Shown in pieces: positions 7,798-15,392 of a stretch of DNA of 64,000 bases; positions within the stretch are counted from its first letter, which is position 1; each line of letters opens with the position of its first letter. The notes beneath the pieces were generated by a model. The model saw only the letters and a program-made list of their open reading frames with translations, made no database searches and was not told where the DNA came from. The position numbers and the translations under genes were made by a program. Origin of the DNA: Alkalibacterium thalassium (GTDB taxonomy: Bacteria; Bacillota; Bacilli; Lactobacillales; Carnobacteriaceae_A); contig NZ_FNFK01000002.1 of assembly GCF_900101165.1 (NCBI RefSeq), positions 46,891 through 110,890 of the forward strand. The letters run 5' to 3'.

Positions 7798-7940
7798 ATC
7801 AGACTTTTACTCTTGCTGGAATAGCTTCTTAATGTACCTTCAGTCAGTCCGCTGACATCTGAAATCTCTTTAAACGTGCCTCTTGCGATAAATAGACCCT
7901 TTTTATACGCTCTGTATACCTTTCGCTTGCCTTTCCTCAC
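7737..7940 (-). CDS. Small phage protein, possibly frameshifted at its C-terminus
   Basis: 67 aa. The first 47 residues (KGLFIARGTFKEISDVSGLTEGTLRSYSS) fit a family of small phage proteins with a degenerate helix-turn-helix. The last 20 residues (IWDICRTTSMSTKNW) are unlike that and overlap the next gene by 60 nt. In the alternative frame the continuation is DMGYMPDDEHVDKEL, which reads like a natural extension. So either the genes really overlap or a small indel has changed the ending. Confidence 0.5.
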   Translation of the reverse strand: MRKGKRKVYRAYKKGLFIARGTFKEISDVSGLTEGTLRSYSSKSKSLIWDICRTTSMSTKNWSTWNG

Positions 7941-7952
7941 TGTGCTCCCTCC

Positions 7953-8213
7953 CTAATACCGGCTGCTATAACTTCTCGTCACGTTGCCAGCTCTTGCCTT
8001 ATGTCCATTAATTCCGCTGGCGTTCATTAAATGCTTCTGTCTGTTCAGTTCCTTATTCAGTTCATCTACCGTTAAATGCCCGATATAGCCTCGTCTGGAC
8101 TGCAGAGTATCAAACCCTGCAATCCCATTCGTATGATCGAAATAGCTGTGTCCTGTCACGAATCGTTCGTCTGCGCAGCGGTAGAAGTGGTAGGATTTGT
8201 TATTGTAGGTCAT
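7953..8213 (-). CDS. Phage hypothetical protein, 86 aa
   Basis: Unrecognised. Rich in Tyr, His and Arg with repeated short loops (YHFYRCADERFVTGHSYF). The C-terminus is basic (GHKARAGNVTRSYSSRY), so nucleic-acid contact is possible. Its start overlaps the end of the RecU-fusion gene by 4 nt (ATGA), placing it in the early replication operon. No firm family. Confidence 0.6.
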   Translation of the reverse strand: MTYNNKSYHFYRCADERFVTGHSYFDHTNGIAGFDTLQSRRGYIGHLTVDELNKELNRQKHLMNASGINGHKARAGNVTRSYSSRY

Positions 8214-8449
8214 GAGTCGGCTCCTTCCTGAGTGATAGTGTCTAAAAGATTCTCAAGTTCATTTCTAACTTCTAACTTAACCATTAACTGCTCTTCTCTT
8301 CGTTCAATAGAACACTCAAGTTTGTGTTCGCCATAACCTGCTTGTCCATTCCTTAACCGAAGAGTTTGCCTACCAATATATTCTTGGTATCTTTCTATCG
8401 TTTGGTTAACTTCTTTTAATCTTTGTTGTATCGCTTCCTGTGCGTTCAT
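8210..8449 (-). other. Possible separate gene inside the RecU fusion, 79 aa
   Basis: This segment can be translated alone from the ATG at 8449, which has AAGGAGG upstream at suitable spacing. The product would be a charged helical protein (QQRLKEVNQTIERYQEYI; RREEQLMVKLEVRNELENLL) resembling short phage coiled-coil proteins. It is in the same frame as the upstream RecU part only because of the G6 tract (plus-strand C 8454-8459). Confidence 0.5.
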
Positions 8450-8953
8450 CCTTCCCCCCTCCTTCAACAAATCAAGCAGTCCGCCTTTAATCTCAAGTCC
8501 AAACTCCGCTAAATCCTTCTCATTGACTGACTTCTTCCCGCTGGTGTCTTTCAGGTGCTTCCAATCAGTCCAGGGCACCGCATAGAACCGTTTGAGAGAA
8601 AAGCTAATCACAACCAGTGCCACGGCTCCCAAATGATCGTGATAGGCTAGATCTTTCTCTTGTGCTGGGCTTAATCGGTCAAAAGGGACATTAGTGGAGT
8701 CCGTGTGTTTTGCTTCGAAGACAATAGATCTTCCGCCCTTGATTGTTCCTGTAAAATCGGGTTGAGCCTTCTTCTCATAAACACCGATTGCCTGCTTCCC
8801 TTTTTTCTTCAAGAGCTTAAACGGCTCCGGAGTCTTCTGGATATGAGCCTTTCCCATATTCTTATAAACAGCACATGTCACTTCGATCAGTCGCTCAAAA
8901 CCGCTTCCGTTGCGCTTGGCCTTTAGCCCTCTGTAGTTATTCGTTGTCTGCAT
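8210..8953 (-). CDS. recU: RecU-type Holliday junction resolvase fused to a helical tail
   Basis: 247 aa. Residues 1 to about 165 match RecU resolvase: NYRGLKAKRNGSGFERLI, KKAQPDFTGTIKGGRSIVFEAKHTD (the Asp and Glu-x-Lys metal site), and SFSLKRFYAVPW. RecU cleaves four-way junctions, here to resolve phage recombination intermediates before packaging. From Met168 the protein becomes an unrelated 79-residue helical segment. That Met has its own AAGGAGG site and follows a run of six G. Removing one G would end RecU at a TGA overlapping that ATG, the usual arrangement. I suspect two genes joined by a homopolymer indel. Confidence 0.83.
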   Translation of the reverse strand: MQTTNNYRGLKAKRNGSGFERLIEVTCAVYKNMGKAHIQKTPEPFKLLKKKGKQAIGVYEKKAQPDFTGTIKGGRSIVFEAKHTDSTNVPFDRLSPAQEKDLAYHDHLGAVALVVISFSLKRFYAVPWTDWKHLKDTSGKKSVNEKDLAEFGLEIKGGLLDLLKEGGRMNAQEAIQQRLKEVNQTIERYQEYIGRQTLRLRNGQAGYGEHKLECSIERREEQLMVKLEVRNELENLLDTITQEGADS

Positions 8954-8989
8954 GGGATGCTCCTTCCAAATATTGTCGTAACGTCGATT

Positions 8990-9424
8990 TTAGTCACGTT
9001 GACCTCCTAATAGTTCTGGATTCTCGTGAATATCGCCGATGACTGCCATTCTCTCATTATTCCCACCATCAAAAGTAAATTTAATTTCATCAGCTATGCA
9101 ATATTTAAAAGATGCACTTTCTTGATTGTATTCAATAGTCATTTTCTTTTCTCTACCGAACAACTCGTATTCAACAATGTCTCCTTCGTATATTTCCACA
9201 CCGTTCTTGTCTTTAAGTCCTGTGTATTGCATGATATTATCTAAAGTGCCACCATCTAAAACATGTGATTCTAAAAAATCACCCTCCCACCGACACTCTA
9301 ATTCACCTTTTTCGTTCATTTCGAAACCATAATAAGCATCATATAATTTTCTTGTCCTGTGATCTGAGTAAATCATGATATTAGCTTCACTATCCCACGC
9401 TCTAAATTTAATTTGTCTGTTCAT
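8990..9424 (-). CDS. YopX-family phage protein
   Basis: 144 aa with the clear YopX signature: N-terminal RQIKFRAWDSEANIMIYSD, central IMQYTGLKDKNGVEIYEGDIVEY, and C-terminal AVIGDIHENPELL. YopX proteins are common in the early regions of Gram-positive phages and form an SH3-like barrel; no molecular role is known. Its start lies in a repeated junction sequence (AGGAGCAGACGGATGA) shared with the next two upstream genes. Confidence 0.88.
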   Translation of the reverse strand: MNRQIKFRAWDSEANIMIYSDHRTRKLYDAYYGFEMNEKGELECRWEGDFLESHVLDGGTLDNIMQYTGLKDKNGVEIYEGDIVEYELFGREKKMTIEYNQESASFKYCIADEIKFTFDGGNNERMAVIGDIHENPELLGGQRD

Positions 9425-9650
9425 CCGTCTGCTCCTCTGTCAGTTCTTTGAAATACCTAGCTAAGCTCTCGTTGGCAATCTCTATCCAACCAGTATCATT
9501 TTCAAGTCTCACATCAGATAGATAGGACACTTCTTGTCTTTCCCATACTGTACCTTTCTCGACTCTTACTTCTTCGTTTTCGATTTCATTTTCATTTTCA
9601 TCTAGCATAGGTAAATAAAAGCTTTCTATGCATTTATAACGATTACTCAT
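9408..9650 (-). CDS. Phage hypothetical protein, 80 aa, acidic
   Basis: Unrecognised small acidic protein (LDENENEIENEEVRVEKGTVWERQE), with the feel of the small beta-barrel accessory proteins that accompany YopX genes (YKCIESFYLPML...TGWIEIANESLARYF). It ends in EEQTDEQTN because its last codons contain the ribosome site of the next gene. Start preceded by AGGAGCAGACGA. Function unknown. Confidence 0.6.
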   Translation of the reverse strand: MSNRYKCIESFYLPMLDENENEIENEEVRVEKGTVWERQEVSYLSDVRLENDTGWIEIANESLARYFKELTEEQTDEQTN

Positions 9651-9912
9651 TCGTCTGCTCCTCTACTTTTTCTTTCATCATTTTTCTAGACAATGTGCTT
9701 GATGAACTAACATGCAATCTATAAACACCGTTGTCCTTCCCTAATACTTCATCAGCATACTTATACAAATCGCCAGTATGTTTCGGGCATGCAATTTCGT
9801 TAAACGCTTCTCCTTTATCCGCTATCGATATAATCCCATTTGAACAAAATCTATTTCTGCATTTAAAGCATTCATTTGAAACGCCTGTTAACTCCATCAT
9901 TCGTCTGCTCCT
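9421..9912 (-). repeat. Three copies of a 16-nt gene-junction repeat
   Basis: On the minus strand AGGAGCAGACGAATGA occurs at 9897-9912 and 9647-9662, and AGGAGCAGACGGATGA at 9421-9436. Each copy supplies the Shine-Dalgarno, spacer and start codon of one of three consecutive genes. The genes themselves are unrelated. Confidence 0.85.
9643..9900 (-). CDS. Phage hypothetical protein, 85 aa, Cys-rich N-terminus
   Basis: Not recognised. CFKCRNRFC (residues 10-18) and a later ACPKHTGD segment could bind zinc as a Cys3-His or Cys4 site. The C-terminal third is basic and then acidic, ending EEQTNE where it overlaps the next ribosome site. It belongs to the accessory gene row between the DnaD-type gene and YopX. 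Confidence 0.6.
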   Translation of the reverse strand: MMELTGVSNECFKCRNRFCSNGIISIADKGEAFNEIACPKHTGDLYKYADEVLGKDNGVYRLHVSSSSTLSRKMMKEKVEEQTNE

Positions 9913-9919
9913 TCCTCAA

Positions 9920-10093
9920 CTACAAGTAACCTAAATCGTCCTCGTCACTGTTCTTAGTCAGTTTATCCCAGCAGGACTTATGCCATGCGTGTTCTTTAAA
10001 ATCGACACTTGACCACACCTCAGCAATATAGTCCTCTTCTATTGGCTTCTGACAAAATTGACAGAGCGGTTTGTTATTGCTCTCTTCACTCAT
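9920..10093 (-). CDS. Small putative zinc-binding phage protein, 57 aa
   Basis: Read directly from the sequence. The ATG at 10093 overlaps the stop of the DnaD-type gene (ATGA) and has AAAGGAGCGG before it. The product contains CQFC near residue 11 and HAWHKSC near residue 35, a CxxC...HxxxC layout suggesting a single treble-clef or ribbon zinc site. Downstream lie 20 nt and then the next gene. Function unknown; similar tiny zinc proteins are common next to phage replication genes. Confidence 0.7.
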   Translation of the reverse strand: MSEESNNKPLCQFCQKPIEEDYIAEVWSSVDFKEHAWHKSCWDKLTKNSDEDDLGYL

Positions 10094-11094
10094 TTTTCCG
10101 CTCCTTTCCTAGCCCTGATCCGTTCCAATCGTTTTTTAAATTCAGTATCGTCAATCATTTCATCCTCTGGCTCTTCATAGTCGTCTACGGCCCAGCTAGG
10201 TAATGATTCTTGACGGGCATTGCTGTTGTTCTTATTTGACCAGTCATTTTTCTTGAATTGCTTATTCCTGTTCTTTTGATATTCCCTAGCTTGCTCAACA
10301 GTCGTCACGTTATTGTCAGACCATTCTTTAATAACAGCATTTAAGAACGGTAACGCTCTGCCTTTGATTACATCTTTGCTGCCAGCAAGTTTAATCGCCG
10401 CTGATACTAATTCATCTCCATGATTGTCTACCAACATCATTAATTCTTCCCGTTGGAATTCATTAGGGAATAGCCAAAGTTTTTCCCATGAAGCCAGTGC
10501 CACCACTTGCTGCTTCTTTTCATTTGACGATTCGTTATACGATTCGTGATACGAATCGGGGTACGATTCTTCATTGTCATTGTCATTGTCATTGTCATTC
10601 TTATTATTATTAAATTCTTTTTCTTTTGGTTCTTTTCTTTTTCTTAACTCTTCTTCAAACAATTCTTTGATCGTTTTATCAAACGCTCTTGAAGAAAGGA
10701 GCCAGTGATCAGTCAAGTGCTGGTAGGTAAGTTCGATCAGTTCGACATCTTCAACCTCTCCGATTTCTCTTTTGAGCAAGTCTTCGACAGGCTTGCCTCC
10801 TTTGACAATGCTATATTTTAAAGAGTTCAATACTGCTATTTCCTGGGTTGAATGGTTGTAAATAATGTTTTGGTATTTCGTTTCAAACCTATCTAAAAGC
10901 ACTTTGACAGTGTCTAACGAGTAGCCCATTTCGAACGCCATTATCTTTTTCGGTAATTTGTAAATGCCCAGCTGCTTACTCTTCGGGTTAGTCATCAGAT
11001 ACAGAAGGAAATACTTGTCTTCGACAGAGTAGGTGTCGATCACTTTATCATCCTGCCAAAAATCTACGTTAACAATCCTTTTAATTCTACCCAT
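10090..11094 (-). CDS. Phage replisome organizer, DnaD-domain type
   Basis: About 334 aa. The N-terminal winged-helix region (MGRIKRIVNVDFWQDDKVIDTYSVEDKYFLLYL) and C-terminal DnaD-like domain (FQREELMMLVDNHGDELVSAAIKLA, ALPFLNAVIKEW) fit phage replication initiators that load host helicase at the phage origin. Between them is a low-complexity Asn/Asp stretch followed by tandem SYxE tetrapeptides encoded by 12-bp iterons (10526-10573). I prefer the ATG at 11094 (family-typical start MGRIKR) over the GTG three codons before; neither has a strong ribosome site. Followed by basic low-complexity C-terminal sequence. Confidence 0.82.
   Translation of the reverse strand: MGRIKRIVNVDFWQDDKVIDTYSVEDKYFLLYLMTNPKSKQLGIYKLPKKIMAFEMGYSLDTVKVLLDRFETKYQNIIYNHSTQEIAVLNSLKYSIVKGGKPVEDLLKREIGEVEDVELIELTYQHLTDHWLLSSRAFDKTIKELFEEELRKRKEPKEKEFNNNKNDNDNDNDNEESYPDSYHESYNESSNEKKQQVVALASWEKLWLFPNEFQREELMMLVDNHGDELVSAAIKLAGSKDVIKGRALPFLNAVIKEWSDNNVTTVEQAREYQKNRNKQFKKNDWSNKNNSNARQESLPSWAVDDYEEPEDEMIDDTEFKKRLERIRARKGAEK
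10526..10620. other. Candidate phage replication origin (iterons plus AT-rich stretch)
   Basis: Four consecutive 12-bp units with core TACGATTCG lie at 10526-10537, 10538-10549, 10550-10561 and 10562-10573 (GACGATTCGTTA, TACGATTCGTGA, TACGAATCGGGG, TACGATTCTTCA). They are followed by five TCATTG-type hexamers (10571-10600) and AT-rich sequence. Iterons inside the initiator gene with an adjacent AT-rich block is the lambda-O style of origin. Confidence 0.6.
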
Positions 11095-11842
11095 CCCGAT
11101 CACTCATCACTTCAATATAATCTTCTATTTCATTTCTAAAATCTGTCCAATTTCTAGTGTTGTAAGCTACATCTTTCAGTTCATCTATACTGACACCTAA
11201 TTTATATGCTTCTTTTAATAAAATTATCGCCTTGGCATTATCGAAATAGTTCGAACATTTGTTTCGTGCTATTCCACGAATATAAAACAAGTCCTGTTCC
11301 CAATCCTTTAACGGATGTTCGATGTAATAAGCTATTCTAGGGACCATAGTGAAGGCTTTTTCTAAATCATCGTATTGGCTAGCTGCCCGTTCAATCGCTT
11401 CAAGCAGAGTAGGAAATTCGTATTTCTTCACCCATTTTTTAACATCGTTCATTCCGGTATCGTTAATCGAAGCTCCTGTCACGCTTTCAAAATGATCAGC
11501 AATCGACCGCACGGTGTCGTCTTGCAAATTCATTAATTCTTTTCTCCATTCCATCATCATTTCCAACTGTTGTTTGCGTTCATTTAGTTCAGCCAGCTGT
11601 TCGTGTTGTTTGGAAATGACAGAGTCATCATTTAATTGCCTGTCGCTTTTTCCTCTGTTGCAATCGAAACAAGAGGTGACTAAATTCGTTATATCATTGC
11701 TTCCGCCTTTAGAAACTGGTTCTATATGATCAAGTTCAAGCGTTACTTTCGGAGCAGATTCCCCGCAATATTGACATTGGAATGAGTCTCTTTTAAACAC
11801 TTCAAATCTTATTTTTTTAGATATAGATTTTCTTTCCCCCAT
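11087..11842 (-). CDS. HNH endonuclease domain protein, phage
   Basis: 251 aa. An HNH nuclease fold occupies residues about 10-70: FKRDSFQCQYCGES, LELDHIEPVSKGGSNDITNLVTSCFDCNRGKSD. This contains two CxxC zinc pairs, the DH metal/catalytic pair and the Asn. Residues 75-105 look coiled coil; the remainder is an unrecognised helical domain. It overlaps the start of the DnaD-type gene by a few codons and sits in the replication block, so a role in replication or recombination, or a homing-type activity, is possible. It is not in the terminase-adjacent HNH position. Confidence 0.8.
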   Translation of the reverse strand: MGERKSISKKIRFEVFKRDSFQCQYCGESAPKVTLELDHIEPVSKGGSNDITNLVTSCFDCNRGKSDRQLNDDSVISKQHEQLAELNERKQQLEMMMEWRKELMNLQDDTVRSIADHFESVTGASINDTGMNDVKKWVKKYEFPTLLEAIERAASQYDDLEKAFTMVPRIAYYIEHPLKDWEQDLFYIRGIARNKCSNYFDNAKAIILLKEAYKLGVSIDELKDVAYNTRNWTDFRNEIEDYIEVMSDRDG

Positions 11843-11853
11843 AATATTCCCTC

Positions 11854-12546
11854 CTACCCTACATATACTGGCGTGCCGGTCAGTTCCTGTATTTCTGTCT
11901 TAAACCGCTGCTCATTTGAATTGTTATTCGATAAGTGAAGCAGCCACACTTCTTCTAATTGGCTCATGTCGTTCGATTTGATGAAGCTCTTAACATTTCC
12001 TAGTTCAAAGTGACTCTTAACTACTCGATTCTTTAAAAACGCTCCTACACGCTTATTTGCTACATTCTCATTAAGGATGTCCAGGGCATAATTGCACTCA
12101 ATCATCAGATGAGTAATGCCTGGGAACTTGTACTTAATGTAGTATGTGTCAGTTGCGAATAGTATCTTATTTCCAGCAGGTGTCTGGATGAAAAAACCTA
12201 ATGGCTCTTGAACGTCATGCTGGACATCAAATGGAAGAATGGACCAGCTGCCTAATTGTTGCTGCACGAGAGCTTTCAATGGCTGTACTCGGTGTCCTGG
12301 AAGCTGTAATGCGTCCGCTGTACCTTGACTGGTATAAATGTCTACTCCTGTGCTTGATAAGAGCTTGTGAGCGTGTTTGGAATGATCTCCATGCTCATGT
12401 GAGATGAGGCAGCCAACAACTGACTGCCATTTCACATCACGCATCTTCTTCAGATCGATTCCCGCTTCAATCATTAGTGATTCATTGCCTTCGGTTATGA
12501 TGTAACTGTTGCCTGCACTGCTTGATCCGTATACTTGAATCTCCAT
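11854..12546 (-). CDS. Metallo-beta-lactamase-fold protein (YycJ-like), phage
   Basis: 230 aa. The MBL signature SHEHGDHSKHAHKLL (HxHxDH, residues about 50-63) and a later FATDTYYIKYKF and HLSNNNSNEQRF region give a complete metal site of the RNase Z/YycJ-like branch. The N-terminus MEIQVYGSSSAGNSYII is typical of that branch. It starts 2 nt after the Bet gene. Its position with Bet and the Rad50-like ATPase suggests it may supply the nuclease partner for strand annealing; that is inference. Confidence 0.82.
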   Translation of the reverse strand: MEIQVYGSSSAGNSYIITEGNESLMIEAGIDLKKMRDVKWQSVVGCLISHEHGDHSKHAHKLLSSTGVDIYTSQGTADALQLPGHRVQPLKALVQQQLGSWSILPFDVQHDVQEPLGFFIQTPAGNKILFATDTYYIKYKFPGITHLMIECNYALDILNENVANKRVGAFLKNRVVKSHFELGNVKSFIKSNDMSQLEEVWLLHLSNNNSNEQRFKTEIQELTGTPVYVG

Positions 12547-12548
12547 GA

Positions 12549-13334
12549 TTAGAAGTCCGGTCCGTCACTGGCTACATCGTTTAGATTTTCGAACATCGTG
12601 CCTTGTTCTTGAGATTGTTCATCATTAATAGGTTCAGCTGACTTTCTAGGCTTCTGTTTAGGTTCTTCTTTAGGTTGTTCAAAATCGACGACTGTCTGAT
12701 TAGCATTCTGTTTCACTTCGTCTTTTACTTCTGCTTCAATGTTTCGAGGTTGAGAGGACGGCTGCGCTTCTTCTTCGGTGTACATAGCCCCGACATTATC
12801 CGGAAACGCCTCTCTCATAGCGTTAACTACAGCTGTCTTGCGGATCATGTTAAGCGGCATATCATTCCAGGTCGCTTGACCTTTGCTGAATTCTTTCAAT
12901 GAAATTTTGACGCTGACTGGTCTTTCTCGGTCTTTTCGGTAAACCTTGGCCCAACCACCAATCAATACATCACTGTTGAGTTTGACAGCACCTTCGATTT
13001 CGACAAGTTCTTTATCTCTCTCAACAATAATTCCAGCTTCGAAGCCATCGTATTGGTTGTGAGATTCAGCTCGTTTCATGAATGCTTCTTTTGAAACAAT
13101 GATTTGCGCTGGCTTGTCATAGCCGTTTTTACTTTTAAACTTAACCAGATAAGCTTCATTCAGAAATGGATTGAGTTTCTGGTATTTACATAAATTGATA
13201 AACATCACTAACTCTTGATCAGATACTTCTCCGTTACCACTGACCAAGAAGTTTTTGACCATTGCTCCGGTAAGTTTCACTTCTTCACCATTTACTTCAA
13301 ATACGGATGCTTTTTCTAGTAATTCATTCGCCAT
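12549..13334 (-). CDS. bet: Bet/RecT-like single-strand annealing protein
   Basis: 261 aa. The conserved Bet core is visible: VSDQELVMFINLCKYQKLNPFLNEAYLVKFK, IIVSKEAFMKRAE, YDGFEAGII, and WNDMPLNMIRKTAVVNAMREAFPD (residues 35-190). The C-terminal 70 residues are a Pro/Gln/Glu-rich disordered tail ending DGPDF, which may recruit SSB-type partners. It anneals complementary ssDNA during phage recombination and replication. It follows the ATPase gene directly and precedes the MBL gene. Confidence 0.9.
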   Translation of the reverse strand: MANELLEKASVFEVNGEEVKLTGAMVKNFLVSGNGEVSDQELVMFINLCKYQKLNPFLNEAYLVKFKSKNGYDKPAQIIVSKEAFMKRAESHNQYDGFEAGIIVERDKELVEIEGAVKLNSDVLIGGWAKVYRKDRERPVSVKISLKEFSKGQATWNDMPLNMIRKTAVVNAMREAFPDNVGAMYTEEEAQPSSQPRNIEAEVKDEVKQNANQTVVDFEQPKEEPKQKPRKSAEPINDEQSQEQGTMFENLNDVASDGPDF

Positions 13335-13336
13335 GT

Positions 13337-15370
13337 TTAAGCCACTCCTTCTAGTGTTTTAGTTTCGATTTTTAATTCATCTTGTCCTTCAGTTACGATC
13401 AGCTGTACAGTCTGTGCTTCGGTGTCAATTAGCTTGGTAATGCTCTCGCTGTTATCAATGAATATTGGAGCGCTCACGCCTTCTAATCGGCTTAGAGTAT
13501 TGATGATGTCTAACCCTGCATTAATGCGTGCAGCGCTGTTCAATCCGCTTGAGAATGGTACGCCGTTGACCAGTGGTTCACAGACTTCTTTCAGTCCACC
13601 ATTGATTTGTTCTTCAAAGAGTTTGAACTCTACTAAATCAAACTGGTCATTTATTCGATCCGTCAACATTGATACTTTTGTTCTTACAAATTCATCCAGC
13701 AGATACAGCTGGTTATCCAGTTCTCCGTAACGTGCTGCTAGAGTTTTTTCTTCTTCAATCAGCTCTTTCTTACGAGCTTCTTGTTTATCTACCAGTTTGA
13801 ATTGATACAACTCATCCTGGATATTTTCTCTATCAGCTTTGAGAGTTGAAAGCTCTTCTTTCTTCTCTTTCAGTTTCTCGTCTGCTGATTCCTGCAGAGA
13901 CTTAATTTCATCTTTCAGTTCAGTTATAGCGACACTAAATGTTTCATACTGAACTGTGTCTTCAAATGGGGTTGCTTTACTCTTGATCTCTTCAATCTCT
14001 TGTTTAACGGCTTCGTGTTCTTTCTTCAGGTCATCACGTTTCTTGACCAGTTTATGCATGTCGCTCTTGACAGTTAATGCTTCTTCTTTCTCCTGAATTG
14101 CCTCTTCTAAGCTTGCTTTCTCAGCTTTAAGCTCTCTACCCTCGGCGTTGATTCCTTCCAGCTTAGCTGCCTTATTTTTGTTAAATTCAGCCTTCTCTTT
14201 CTCATAGTTCTCTTTCATTTCAACTTGCTGGTCTTCCGGATAGTCTTGGCCACATAGAGAGCATGTTGTCTTATGCTCATCAAAGTCCGGGTAAACTTCA
14301 CTTTGGTTTTGCTTAAATCGCTCTCTCAGGTTGTCCATTTTAGTTAGGATGGCAGCTACTTCTTTCTTGCTAGATTCGATCTCTCGCTTGATTCCTTGCT
14401 CTTCGCTTTCTTTATCCATGACAGCGTTGTTGGCTTCAATTGCTTTTTCATATAGATCCTGTTTCTTTTCTTGCAGCTCCTGGACTGATTCGTTTTGCTT
14501 TAGTTGGTATTCACTTCTAGCGGTCTGCAAGTCAGCTGTCTTAGACTGCAGTTCTGATCGAAGCGATGTCACTCTGCTTCCATTTGAGAACGACGCAATT
14601 TCTTCTTCTTTTGCTTGAATAGCATCAGAAGCAGCTACCAGGTCGTTATTCAATTTGACCTGGTCCAACTTACTTAGATCCGGAATAGAACGATCAACTT
14701 CATCAATCCGATCTGGAATACGGTCTAAATCTTTCTTAACGCTGCGTTTCTCTTCAACAATCAACTGGCGCTTGTCATCTACGCTACGACCGTCCAATAT
14801 GGCTTCTAATGGCTTCAATTCCTTCTTGCTGTCGATTACTTCCTGATCAGTGACTTCTTCAACCAAGGAAAAGAGTAAGTCTCTACGGTCTTTCTGCTTC
14901 ATTGTTTCAGCCACGTAATAAACGTTGGTTAGTTGCTTGAAGGTGTCTTCAGAGATCACTTCTTCAATTTTCTTCTTATACTTGGTTTGAGTCGTCTTGA
15001 TTCCATCCAATCGGTAAGTCGTTTCGTGTCCTTCAAATGATTTAGAATCCGTTCCACGTTTACGGGTCCATTTCTCAACAACTGTTCTAGATAGTTCTAA
15101 TACTGATCCGTCAATGTCTAGGTTAAGAACAACTTCAGTTTCTAAATGATTGATCTCATTGTTCTGTTTATCTAACGGCTTCCAGGCGAAGTTAGCAGAG
15201 TCGCTGCTGTCTTTACCAAACAAGGCCCAGGAGAAAGCATCAAAGATCGTTGTCTTTCCAGTGGCGTTCTCTCCGTAAATTTTTAGGTCATTGCCGTCTG
15301 CTTCCAGCTTAAATTCTTTAAACCCTTTGAAATTTCGTACTTCCATAGTCAATAATTTGATCTGTTTCAT
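13337..15370 (-). CDS. Rad50/SbcC-like AAA ATPase, phage
   Basis: 677 aa. The N-terminal ATPase half has VRNFKGFKEF and Walker A GENATGKTT (residues 33-41). Long coiled coils flank a zinc-hook-like CSLCGQ (Cys370, Cys373). The C-terminal half has SSGLNSAARINAGLDII (signature-like) and a Walker B-like APIFIDNSESI. This is the SMC/Rad50 layout, shorter than cellular SbcC. No SbcD-type nuclease is adjacent, but an MBL-fold protein is two genes downstream. Probably processes or tethers DNA ends for Bet-dependent annealing; the specific role is inferred. Confidence 0.86.
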   Translation of the reverse strand: MKQIKLLTMEVRNFKGFKEFKLEADGNDLKIYGENATGKTTIFDAFSWALFGKDSSDSANFAWKPLDKQNNEINHLETEVVLNLDIDGSVLELSRTVVEKWTRKRGTDSKSFEGHETTYRLDGIKTTQTKYKKKIEEVISEDTFKQLTNVYYVAETMKQKDRRDLLFSLVEEVTDQEVIDSKKELKPLEAILDGRSVDDKRQLIVEEKRSVKKDLDRIPDRIDEVDRSIPDLSKLDQVKLNNDLVAASDAIQAKEEEIASFSNGSRVTSLRSELQSKTADLQTARSEYQLKQNESVQELQEKKQDLYEKAIEANNAVMDKESEEQGIKREIESSKKEVAAILTKMDNLRERFKQNQSEVYPDFDEHKTTCSLCGQDYPEDQQVEMKENYEKEKAEFNKNKAAKLEGINAEGRELKAEKASLEEAIQEKEEALTVKSDMHKLVKKRDDLKKEHEAVKQEIEEIKSKATPFEDTVQYETFSVAITELKDEIKSLQESADEKLKEKKEELSTLKADRENIQDELYQFKLVDKQEARKKELIEEEKTLAARYGELDNQLYLLDEFVRTKVSMLTDRINDQFDLVEFKLFEEQINGGLKEVCEPLVNGVPFSSGLNSAARINAGLDIINTLSRLEGVSAPIFIDNSESITKLIDTEAQTVQLIVTEGQDELKIETKTLEGVA

Positions 15371-15392
15371 GATTAATTGCCTCCTGGTGTGA

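Noticed and set aside
10571..10600. TCATTG hexamer repeats as a phase-variation tract
   Set aside because: The unit is 6 bp, so copy changes keep the frame; it is better explained as low-complexity linker and AT-rich origin DNA.
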